A DNA stretch of 5,733 nucleotides from Hyphomicrobiales bacterium (GTDB lineage: Bacteria > Pseudomonadota > Alphaproteobacteria > Rhizobiales > Beijerinckiaceae), in the NCBI GenBank assembly GCA_028290085.1, contig JAQGKN010000317.1, forward strand, positions 1 through 5,733. Reading direction: 5' to 3'. Positions 1 to 5,733 of the stretch are shown here, piece by piece. Position numbers and translations under genes: made by a program. Each line of letters opens with the position of its first letter. Positions within the stretch are counted from its first letter, which is position 1. Under the pieces are notes generated by a model. It made no database searches. It saw only the letters and a program-made list of their open reading frames with translations, and had not been told where the DNA came from.

Positions 1-819
<819 letters not shown>

Positions 820-839
820 GCAGAGAGCCAAAACGGAAA

Positions 840-863
840 AAGCCCGGCCTTTCGGCCGGGCTT
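840..863 (+). terminator. Hairpin terminator after the aminotransferase gene
   Basis: A perfect 10-bp stem (840-849 pairs with 854-863, AAGCCCGGCC/GGCCGGGCTT) closes a TTTC tetraloop 20 bases after the stop codon. It is preceded by an A-run. On the + strand only two T residues follow, both of them inside the stem, so the U-tract is weak. On the - strand the same stem is followed by a split T-rich tail (TTT-CCG-TTTT). Position and shape support transcription termination, but how efficiently it works cannot be judged by eye. Confidence 0.75.
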
Positions 864-1137
864 GCCCCATCGGTCGAGCAGCCCCCCGGCCCTAAGGCCT
901 GCCGTCGACCGACAATTCAGTCAGCGATCACAACGTTAACAGCCCCGGCGGGGCGCTGTCTGTCATCGCTCGGCCACAGGTCCACAGAACAATTTGGTTG
1001 ATCTCCGCTGCGGCGCAGCACGTTTGTCGGCTTGCGCACACAACCGAGACCTGAAACGATCCATCTCGTAAACAACGGCGCCGGGCGCCGGTTTATGTGG
1101 GTGGTCCCGGCGCTCCGATGGAGGGAGCGCTATTCCG
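864..1137. other. Non-coding stretch rich in inverted repeats between the aminotransferase and EF-G-like genes
   Basis: I see no credible gene in these 274 bases. Open frames that enter the region are extensions of other frames over the downstream gene. It holds several GC-rich inverted repeats. Segment 871-911 has CGGTCGAGCAG pairing with CTGC plus TCGACCG across a 2-nt bulge. Segment 923-970 has outer arms AGCGAT/ATCGCT around an inner ACAG-CCCC / GGGG-CTGT stem. A smaller stem is GCTGC/GCAGC at 1007-1019. None is followed by a T-run. The promoter of the EF-G-like gene should lie here, but I find no convincing -35/-10 pair. Confidence 0.5.
1110..1130 (+). promoter_or_regulatory. Hairpin displaying the Shine-Dalgarno sequence of the EF-G-like gene
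   Basis: GCGCTCC (1110-1116) is perfectly complementary to GGAGCGC (1124-1130), leaving a 7-base loop GATGGAG (1117-1123). One G-T pair (1109/1131) can extend the stem. The best Shine-Dalgarno sequence for the ATG at 1138 is GGAGGG at 1120-1125, so it straddles the loop and the 3' side of the stem. Such a stem could modulate ribosome access, but a 7-bp stem in GC-rich DNA can also arise by chance. The ribosome binding site is well supported; the regulatory role is inference. Confidence 0.4.
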
Positions 1138-3237
1138 ATGGCCACAGCATCCCAAAACACGACCACCAACGGCAGACGAGCAACGGGGCCACGCCTTATT
1201 GCTTTGGTGGGCCCCTTCCAGAGCGGCAAGACAACCCTGCTGGAAAGCATCCTCGCCAGAACGGGCGCGCTCGCCCGGCAAGGCAATGTGCGAGACGGCT
1301 CGACCGTCGGCGATTCCAGCGCCGAGGCTCGCGCCCATGCCATGAGCGTGGAAGCGAATATCGCCTCCACCGAATATCTCGGCGACCACTACACCTTCAT
1401 CGATTGCCCCGGCTCAATCGAATTTGCGCAGGACATGCGCAACGTGCTGCCGATGTGCGATGCAGCCGTCGTCGTCTGTGAAGCCGACCCGCGAAAGATC
1501 GCTGCGCTGCAGATCATCCTGCGCGATCTGGAAGACCTGAAACTTCCGCACTTTCTCTTTCTCAACAAGATCGACGGCGCGACAGAAGGCGTCCGCGAAA
1601 CACTCGAGTTGCTGCAACAGGCCTCGCGCGCCAGCCTGCTGCTCCGCCAGATCCCGATCTGGCAGGACGGCATCGCGACGGGCTTCATCGATCTGGCGCT
1701 GGAACGCGCCTTCGTCTACCGCGAACATGCGCCCTCGACCGTGATCGAGCTTCCGCAGACGGAAAAAGAGCGCGAGAAAGAAGCCCGTTATTCCATGCTC
1801 GAGCGCCTCGCCGATTACGACGACGCGCTGCTGGAAACCCTGATCGGCGACATCGAGCCGCCCCGCGATCAGATTTTCGACGATCTCGCGCGAGAGCTGC
1901 GTGAGGGTCTGGCCGTGCCCGTGCTGATCGGCGCGGCTGAGCGCGGCAACGGCGTCACGCGCCTCATGAAAGCCCTGCGCCACGAAGCGCCTAGCATCGA
2001 AACCACGCGCGAACGTCTTGGCATCCCGGCAGAGGGGCCGCCGCTCGCGCAGATCATTCGTTCGATCCACACGGCTCATGGCGGCAAACTCTCCGTTGCC
2101 CGTGTGCTGCGCGGTTCCTTCGCGGATGGGCAAACCATTGTCTCGCCGCGCGGCGAGGAAGACCGCATCGCAGGCCTCTCGCGCTTGATGGGCGCGACAG
2201 CCTCGAAACAGGCCAAGGCGGAAGAAGGCGATACACTGGCCTTCGGGCGACTCGACCACGCCATGACGGGCGACATGATCCGCGATGCCAAAACTGCGAC
2301 CAGCGAGCCGCTGCCGAGCATCCCGGTGCTTACGCCGCCCGAGCCCGTGCATGCCTTCGCTCTCGTGGCCAAGGACCGGAAGGACGAGGTTCGCATGACC
2401 GCCGCCCTGACGCGCCTGACCGAAGAGGATCCATCGCTGGTCTTCACACAGGACCCCGCTTCCGGCGAAATGCGCCTGTCGGGTCAGGGCGAAATGCACT
2501 TGCGCGTCGGGCTGGAGCGTCTGGCGGATCGCTTCGGGGTTCTCGTCACCGCGCACAAGCCCGGCGTCGCCTATCGCGAGACGATCCGTGGCGCCATCCA
2601 CATTCGGGGGCGTCACAAGAAGCAGTCGGGCGGCCACGGGCAATATGGCGATGTGGTGCTGGAGGTGGCGCCGCGCGAGCGTGGCGAAGGCTTCCAGTTC
2701 ATCGAAGCTGTGCACGGCGGCACGGTGCCACGCCAGTATTTCTCCTCGGTCGAAGCCGGATGCCGCGATGGAATGCAGCGCGGGCCACTCGGCTTTCCCG
2801 TCGTGGACGTGTCCGTCACATTGACCGACGGCTCCTACCACTCGGTGGATTCCTCCGACATGGCCTTCCGCACCGCCGCCAAACTCGGCATCGCGGAGGC
2901 CCTGCCCAAGGCGCGCCCCGTGCTGCTCGAACCCGTGCTGTCGGTGGACGTGTGGGTGCCCAGCGAAGCGCTGTCGCGGACATCGGGCATTGTCTCGGCG
3001 CGGCGCGGCCAGATCCTCGGCTATGAACCGCGCGAGGGTTGGGAAGGCTGGGATGTTCTGAAGGCGCTGATTCCTGAGGCCGAGATGAGCGATCTCATCA
3101 TAGAGCTGCGCTCCGCGACGGCGGGCGTCGGCGGCTACAATGCGCGCTTCGATCACCTCGCCGAGGTGGTGGGCCGACCTGCCGACGCAGTTGTTGCCCA
3201 CGCCGCCCAGCAGAAAGCCCTTCAGAACGGGCACTAG
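1138..3237 (+). CDS. Elongation factor G-like translational GTPase (EF-G paralogue)
   Basis: A 699-residue protein with the whole EF-G architecture. The G domain has the P-loop GPFQSGKT (25-32), G3 motif DCPGS (89-93), G4 motif NKID (143-146) and a G5-like IGAA near 264-267. Domain II covers about 300-375 and domain III about 400-475. Domain IV includes QSGGHGQYGDV (from 496) and YHSVDSSDMAF (567-577) with the tip histidine His568. Domain V starts at LLEP (596) and includes SARRGQILGYEP. These match the length and order of EF-G, which drives ribosomal translocation. Two signature parts differ: the switch I RGITI motif is replaced by HAMSV, and the G3 catalytic histidine of DTPGH is Ser93. The gene stands alone, not in a rpsL-rpsG-fusA-tuf operon, so I read it as a paralogue and withhold the symbol fusA. 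ATG 1138 is the only start after the in-frame stop at 1069-1071 and has a GGAGGG upstream. Its exact ribosomal role is unknown. Confidence 0.93.
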   Translation: MATASQNTTTNGRRATGPRLIALVGPFQSGKTTLLESILARTGALARQGNVRDGSTVGDSSAEARAHAMSVEANIASTEYLGDHYTFIDCPGSIEFAQDMRNVLPMCDAAVVVCEADPRKIAALQIILRDLEDLKLPHFLFLNKIDGATEGVRETLELLQQASRASLLLRQIPIWQDGIATGFIDLALERAFVYREHAPSTVIELPQTEKEREKEARYSMLERLADYDDALLETLIGDIEPPRDQIFDDLARELREGLAVPVLIGAAERGNGVTRLMKALRHEAPSIETTRERLGIPAEGPPLAQIIRSIHTAHGGKLSVARVLRGSFADGQTIVSPRGEEDRIAGLSRLMGATASKQAKAEEGDTLAFGRLDHAMTGDMIRDAKTATSEPLPSIPVLTPPEPVHAFALVAKDRKDEVRMTAALTRLTEEDPSLVFTQDPASGEMRLSGQGEMHLRVGLERLADRFGVLVTAHKPGVAYRETIRGAIHIRGRHKKQSGGHGQYGDVVLEVAPRERGEGFQFIEAVHGGTVPRQYFSSVEAGCRDGMQRGPLGFPVVDVSVTLTDGSYHSVDSSDMAFRTAAKLGIAEALPKARPVLLEPVLSVDVWVPSEALSRTSGIVSARRGQILGYEPREGWEGWDVLKALIPEAEMSDLIIELRSATAGVGGYNARFDHLAEVVGRPADAVVAHAAQQKALQNGH

Positions 3238-3242
3238 CACAT

Positions 3243-3273
3243 AAAAAAATCGGCCCCCGCATTGCAGGGGCCG
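3243..3273 (-). terminator. Rho-independent terminator of the Tim44-like gene, between convergent genes
   Basis: Read on the - strand, CGGCCCC and GGGGCCG (3273-3267 with 3257-3251) form a 7-bp GC stem around a 9-nt loop, directly followed by A and a run of seven T (3249-3243). It starts 24 bases after the stop codon of the - strand gene, a textbook intrinsic terminator. It also sits 14 bases beyond the 3' end of the stem side nearest the + strand EF-G-like stop codon. Read on the + strand the hairpin has no T-run, so any action on the EF-G-like transcript would be weaker. Confidence 0.85.
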
Positions 3274-3296
3274 GTCCGATATCAGCGGTAAAAAGA

Positions 3297-4310
3297 TCAG
3301 GCCGTCTGCTGGATCGCCGAGAGCTTCCAATCTTCCACCGACGTGCCGCTGGGGCGCGTAAACGTCCAGATTTCCGTCACTTCCGAAGGTGCCGAGCGAT
3401 CGCCCGACACATAGGCGCCGGTCACGCGGTCGACCATCGTGTCCACGATGGAGAAGCGCATTGCCACCGTCGCGAAGTCAGCATTGCCCTCGCGCCACGC
3501 TTCCGACAGATCGCCCTGCAGGAGCTTGGCGCCGGAGACCTTGTTGATGTGGCCGTGGCGTGCGTTCTCGGCGATGCCCTCGGCAAAGTACGAGGCCATT
3601 TCCGGGGTCACGCTGCGGCGCAGACGATCCAGGTTTTCCTCACCATAGGCGCTCTGGATCTCACCGAGCTTGCGCTCGAAGGCCGAAAAATCTTCCGGCG
3701 AGATCGCAAGATCGGACTGGGGAGCGGCTCCGCCCATGCCACCGCCTCCATAGCCCGGGCTGGCACCAGTCGAAGCTGCGCCACCGCCGAACATTCCACC
3801 GAGGCTGCTACGCGCGGCGCCCATACCAGGAGCCCCGCCCGCCATACCCGGCTGCTGCCGACGCGCGAACCAGTTCATGGCAAAGCGCACGACCAGATAG
3901 AGCAGGCCGAGCTGGATGATGAGCCCGAGGAACGAGGACATGGAGCCCAGTCCCCCGAACATGCCGGAGCCCGACAGAAGGCCGAAGATGCCAGCGCCGA
4001 CGAGGCCAGCCATCAGGCCGCGGCCCAGCGACGACCCGAAGAAGCCCGGACGCGCCTGTCCGGCAGCGGACTGACCGAGCCCGGATTGGCCCATACCCGG
4101 CTGGGTCTGGGGCGTCATCGAGCGCTCGATGGGCGCTGCTGTGCGCGGCGCTGTCGAAGTCGAGGGCGGCGCGGAAAAGGTGCGTGCGCCACGGCTGCCG
4201 GAGCTGCCGCCGCCGCCCACACGGGCCTCGGCCACAGCCGGTGCAAAAGCCAGCGCGAGCGCAACCGTTATCACGGCCAGCTTTTTGGTCGGGATGAAAC
4301 GGAAATTCAT
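3297..4310 (-). CDS. Tim44-domain membrane protein with signal peptide (TimA-like)
   Basis: A 337-residue protein. Residues 1-29 look like a signal peptide: Lys9-Lys10, a hydrophobic stretch LAVITVALALAFAPAVA, then AEA before Arg30. A low-complexity Gly/Ser/Pro/Gln segment follows to about 90. A hydrophobic Gly-rich region (about 95-122) and a clear membrane span (about 127-148, FLGLIIQLGLLYLVVRFAM) end in the basic stop NWFARRQQ. A Gly/Met-rich linker (153-199) leads to the C-terminal Tim44-like domain (about 203-337, ending in VEDWKLSAIQQTA). The mitochondrial Tim44 C-terminal domain tethers the import motor to the translocon. Alphaproteobacterial homologues such as Caulobacter TimA are inner-membrane proteins whose job is unsettled. 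The start is the ATG at 4310, since an AcGGAGGT-type Shine-Dalgarno (GGAGGT, 4324-4319) lies 8 bases upstream and the signal peptide begins there. An in-frame ATG at 4394 would lie upstream of the promoter. The gene is divergent from the TetR gene and monocistronic by its own promoter and terminator. Confidence 0.9.
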   Translation of the reverse strand: MNFRFIPTKKLAVITVALALAFAPAVAEARVGGGGSSGSRGARTFSAPPSTSTAPRTAAPIERSMTPQTQPGMGQSGLGQSAAGQARPGFFGSSLGRGLMAGLVGAGIFGLLSGSGMFGGLGSMSSFLGLIIQLGLLYLVVRFAMNWFARRQQPGMAGGAPGMGAARSSLGGMFGGGAASTGASPGYGGGGMGGAAPQSDLAISPEDFSAFERKLGEIQSAYGEENLDRLRRSVTPEMASYFAEGIAENARHGHINKVSGAKLLQGDLSEAWREGNADFATVAMRFSIVDTMVDRVTGAYVSGDRSAPSEVTEIWTFTRPSGTSVEDWKLSAIQQTA

Positions 4311-4358
4311 GAGTCGAGACCTCCGAATAGTGCGGGCTTCATTCTCCCGGCTGTGAAG

Positions 4359-4387
4359 ATATAGGAGGTCGCCTGTAAAACTGTAAG
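4359..4387 (-). promoter_or_regulatory. Probable housekeeping promoter of the Tim44-like gene
   Basis: On the - strand, CTTACA (4387-4382) and CTATAT (4364-4359) are separated by exactly 17 bases. This fits the alphaproteobacterial sigma-70 pattern (CTTGAC, 17-18 bases, CTATAT) well, with an especially good -10. Transcription would start near 4352, giving a leader of about 40 bases that contains the GGAGGT ribosome binding site. The position supports translation from ATG 4310 rather than from 4394. Confidence 0.6.
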
Positions 4388-4424
4388 CGGTCAAGCGTTA
4401 GATATTCGGTGGATGGCCTCCAAC

Positions 4425-4474
4425 CCACCTTGACGCGCCGCCCTCGCCACGGGTCGCGCCCCGCATTAAGGTGG
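4425..4474 (+). repeat. Inverted repeat CCACCTT...AAGGTGG ahead of the TetR gene
   Basis: CCACCTT (4425-4431) is perfectly complementary to AAGGTGG (4468-4474), with 36 GC-rich bases between. The right arm is also the best purine-rich ribosome binding candidate for the GTG at 4488, 13 bases before it. In RNA the arms could pair and mask that site. In DNA the spacing is too long for one TetR dimer. Function is not established. Confidence 0.3.
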
Positions 4475-4502
4475 CGTCGATCCCTTTGTGGCAAAAGCGA
4501 GC

Positions 4503-5162
4503 ATGGACAAGAACGAGCCCTTCCCCGCCAGCAGCTTCCTCGGCGCTGCCCGCCGCGGCTACCATCACGGGCGCCTCAAGGATGCGTTGGTCGAGGCTGC
4601 GCGATCTCTGCTTGCAGAACGCGGCGCCGCCGGGTTCACACTTGCCGAAGCCGCCAAGCGCGTCGGCGTGACAGCCGCGGCCCCCTATCGCCACTTCGTG
4701 GACCGCAATGCCCTGATGGCAGAACTGGCACGTCAGGGTTTTGACAGCTTCGGCCAGCGCCTGTCCACCGCTTGGAAGGGTGGTCAGCCCCGGGCCTTCG
4801 AAGCGCTGGCCCGTATGGGGACGGCCTATCTCACCTTCGCCCGTGAGGAGCCCGGCCTCTACGCGGCCATGTTCGAGAATGTCAGCGTGCTCGCCGCGCC
4901 AGAATCGGGCGCTGCCGCCGACAAGGCACTCGCTATATTGCGGCAGGCTGCGGCCGCCGTTCTGAAAGAAGCAGGCGGGTCCGAGGATGGCGCCAAAAGA
5001 CTCGCCTTTGAGATCTGGGCGCTGTCCCACGGCGTCGCGATGCTGGCTGCCGGCGGCCACCTCGACCCGCGCAACCCCGGCTGCGACCCAGCGGCCATCC
5101 TCAATGGCGGCGTCGATGGGCTCGTCTCGACAGCCATCCGCATGGGCCACGGCCAGCGCTGA
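4503..5162 (+). CDS. TetR/AcrR-family transcriptional regulator with WHG-type C-terminal domain
   Basis: A 219-residue repressor-type DNA-binding protein. After a short arm with RRGYHHGRLKDALVEAARSL (17-36), the TetR N-terminal fold carries a helix-turn-helix at about 47-66 (LAEAAKRVGVTAAAPYRHF), with the typical PYRHF recognition helix followed by the helix DRNALMAEL. The C-terminal ligand and dimer domain contains WALSHGVAML (Trp172, His176, Gly177), the W..HG signature that names the WHG (TetR_C_33) group. Length is usual for the family. The start is uncertain: ATG 4503 gives the usual N-terminus but has only a weak purine stretch ahead, while GTG 4488, in frame five codons earlier, has AAGGTGG upstream. 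An in-frame stop at 4467-4469 excludes anything longer. The ligand is unknown. The likely target is the palindrome at 5202-5230 in front of the next gene; I see no copy of that palindrome ahead of this gene itself. Confidence 0.92.
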   Translation: MDKNEPFPASSFLGAARRGYHHGRLKDALVEAARSLLAERGAAGFTLAEAAKRVGVTAAAPYRHFVDRNALMAELARQGFDSFGQRLSTAWKGGQPRAFEALARMGTAYLTFAREEPGLYAAMFENVSVLAAPESGAAADKALAILRQAAAAVLKEAGGSEDGAKRLAFEIWALSHGVAMLAAGGHLDPRNPGCDPAAILNGGVDGLVSTAIRMGHGQR

Positions 5163-5179
5163 AATTCCCGACGTCTCTC

Positions 5180-5208
5180 TTGACAGCCGCGCCCACCGCT
5201 CCGATGTT
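5180..5208 (+). promoter_or_regulatory. Candidate promoter of the DUF2852 gene
   Basis: A perfect -35 hexamer TTGACA (5180-5185), within the alphaproteobacterial form CTTGACA, lies 18 bases after the TetR stop codon. With a 17-base spacer the -10 would be GATGTT (5203-5208), a weak match that falls in the left arm of the palindrome at 5202-5230. Spacers of 18-19 give ATGTTA or TGTTAA. The -35 is convincing; the -10 position is not fixed. Confidence 0.5.
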
Positions 5209-5230
5209 AATGTATGTTACATTTACATCG
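5202..5230. promoter_or_regulatory. 29-bp near-perfect palindrome, candidate TetR-family operator
   Basis: The sequence is symmetric about G5216. The outer arms CGATGT (5202-5207) and ACATCG (5225-5230) match perfectly, as do the inner arms AATGTA (5209-5214) and TACATT (5218-5223). Only the pairs 5208/5224 and 5215/5217 fail, so 12 of 14 pairs are complementary. The AT-rich palindrome stands out from its GC-rich surroundings, starts 17 bases after a TTGACA box and ends 43 bases before the ATG of the DUF2852 gene. Size and form resemble operators of TetR-family dimers, for example the ATGTA-rich AcrR site of E. coli. A repressor here would cover the -10 region and the transcription start. Confidence 0.7.
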
Positions 5231-5273
5231 AGTGGCCGGTTGCCGCTCACCGCTTGAGAGATGGAGAGGTGGC

Positions 5274-5733
5274 ATGACTTATACGCAATCCCAGCGCGAA
5301 GAGGCGCCTGAGGGCTGGAATGGTGGTCGGCGCGGACGCGGGTCTTGCCGCACCGGCGCGTGGCGTCCGCTCGAAATCGCAGCCATGGTCCTCGGCTTCA
5401 TGGTGTTCTGGCCCATCGGCCTCGCCATCCTCGGCTTCAAGATCTGGCAGCGCAGCACCGGCTATCAGGGTGACATGGCCACAGCCATGCGACAGGGCTG
5501 GTCTTACGCCGAAAGCCGGGGCTGTTCCTTTGGGCAGAGCTGGCGGCGCGGCAATGGTGGCGCAGCGCCCTTCCGGGGCTTCGGCTTCGCCGGCGGACGC
5601 GCGACCGGCAACAGCGCTTTCGACGATTGGCGCAGCGCCGAACTCGCCCGCCTCGAGGAAGAGCATCGCAAGCTCGAAGCCGCCGAACGCGAATTCGCCG
5701 ACTACATCGAGAACCTGCGTCGCGCCAAGGATC
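5274..5733 (+). CDS. DUF2852 domain membrane protein, 3' end outside the window
   Basis: The frame is open from ATG 5274 to the window edge: 153 complete codons without a stop. A GGAGAGG (5263-5269) lies just ahead of the start. The translation begins MTYTQSQREEAPEGWNGG, has a basic segment, then one hydrophobic span (about 32-58, PLEIAAMVLGFMVFWPIGLA and on to GFKIW), a Gly/Arg/Trp-rich middle (to about 116), and a charged helix likely to form a coiled coil (117-153, with ELARLEEEHRKLEAAEREF) ending in YIENLRRAKD. This layout fits the alphaproteobacterial DUF2852 family, whose members end with a similar LRRAKD-type helix, so probably only a few tens of residues or fewer are missing. Its biochemical function is unknown. 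It lies 111 bp after the TetR gene on the same strand and is preceded by the palindromic operator candidate, suggesting regulated expression. Confidence 0.8.
   Translation, partial: MTYTQSQREEAPEGWNGGRRGRGSCRTGAWRPLEIAAMVLGFMVFWPIGLAILGFKIWQRSTGYQGDMATAMRQGWSYAESRGCSFGQSWRRGNGGAAPFRGFGFAGGRATGNSAFDDWRSAELARLEEEHRKLEAAEREFADYIENLRRAKD

Noticed and set aside
1031..1060. Promoter for the EF-G-like gene formed by CTTGCG and AACGAT
   Set aside because: The -10 matches the consensus poorly and the -35 is imperfect, so it is no better than expected by chance in this region.
3251..3273. Equal bidirectional terminator serving both convergent genes
   Set aside because: Only the - strand has a T-run after the stem; the + strand continues as GTCCGATATC with no T-run.
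1414..3330. A 638-codon open frame on the - strand opposite the EF-G-like gene
   Set aside because: It is a GC-bias shadow: its composition is rich in Arg, His, Gly and Ala with no recognisable domain, while the + strand frame shows complete EF-G motifs throughout.
3549..4364. A 271-codon open frame on the + strand opposite the Tim44-like gene
   Set aside because: It is low-complexity Ala/Arg/Gly/Thr sequence without a domain, antisense to a gene with signal peptide, membrane span, promoter and terminator.
4311..4394. A 28-residue N-terminal extension of the Tim44-like protein from ATG 4394
   Set aside because: That start lies upstream of the probable promoter, and the extension would bury the signal peptide that begins at ATG 4310, which has a good ribosome binding site.
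4398..5150. A 250-codon open frame on the - strand opposite the TetR gene
   Set aside because: It has no recognisable motif, whereas the + strand encodes a clear helix-turn-helix and WHG domain.
5207..5220. CtrA-type site (TTAA, 7 bases, TTAA) in the palindrome
   Set aside because: The sequence reads TTAA, 6 bases, TTAC, so spacing and second half do not fit, and the dyad symmetry extends well beyond it, favouring a dimeric repressor site.
5247..5666. A 139-codon open frame on the - strand over the DUF2852 gene
   Set aside because: The + strand frame gives a coherent membrane protein of the DUF2852 type with a ribosome binding site; the antisense frame looks like shadow coding.

Overview
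This is a GC-rich chromosomal window of ordinary bacterial gene content. The gene families (an aspartate aminotransferase ending in a rhizobial-type C-terminus, a solitary EF-G paralogue, a secreted/membrane Tim44-like protein with the Gly-rich 'ARVGGGGSSGSRG' N-terminus, a WHG-type TetR regulator and a DUF2852 protein) together point to an alphaproteobacterium, most likely of the order Hyphomicrobiales (Rhizobiales). I cannot name a genus. No phage, insertion sequence, CRISPR array, tRNA or rRNA is visible.

Layout: 1-819 (+) is the 3' two thirds of an aspartate aminotransferase, followed by a hairpin terminator at 840-863. From 864 to 1137 lies a non-coding stretch rich in inverted repeats, ending in a small hairpin that holds the Shine-Dalgarno sequence of the next gene in its loop. 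1138-3237 (+) is a full-length elongation factor G-like GTPase whose switch regions differ from canonical EF-G. It converges on 3297-4310 (-), a Tim44-domain membrane protein with its own promoter and a clean terminator between the two genes. Divergent from it, 4503-5162 (+) encodes a TetR-family repressor. After 111 bp, 5274-5733 (+) begins a DUF2852 protein that runs off the window end.

The genes do not form one obvious pathway. The most coherent unit is the right-hand one: a TetR regulator gene, then a near-perfect 29-bp palindrome (5202-5230) placed just downstream of a consensus -35 box (5180-5185), then the DUF2852 membrane protein gene. I infer that the TetR protein, or another dimeric repressor, controls the DUF2852 gene through that palindrome. 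The second point of interest is the EF-G-like protein, in which the G3 catalytic histidine is replaced by serine and the switch I RGITI motif is absent, while the ribosome-contacting domain IV motifs are kept. I found no strong evidence for a wholly new multi-gene system.
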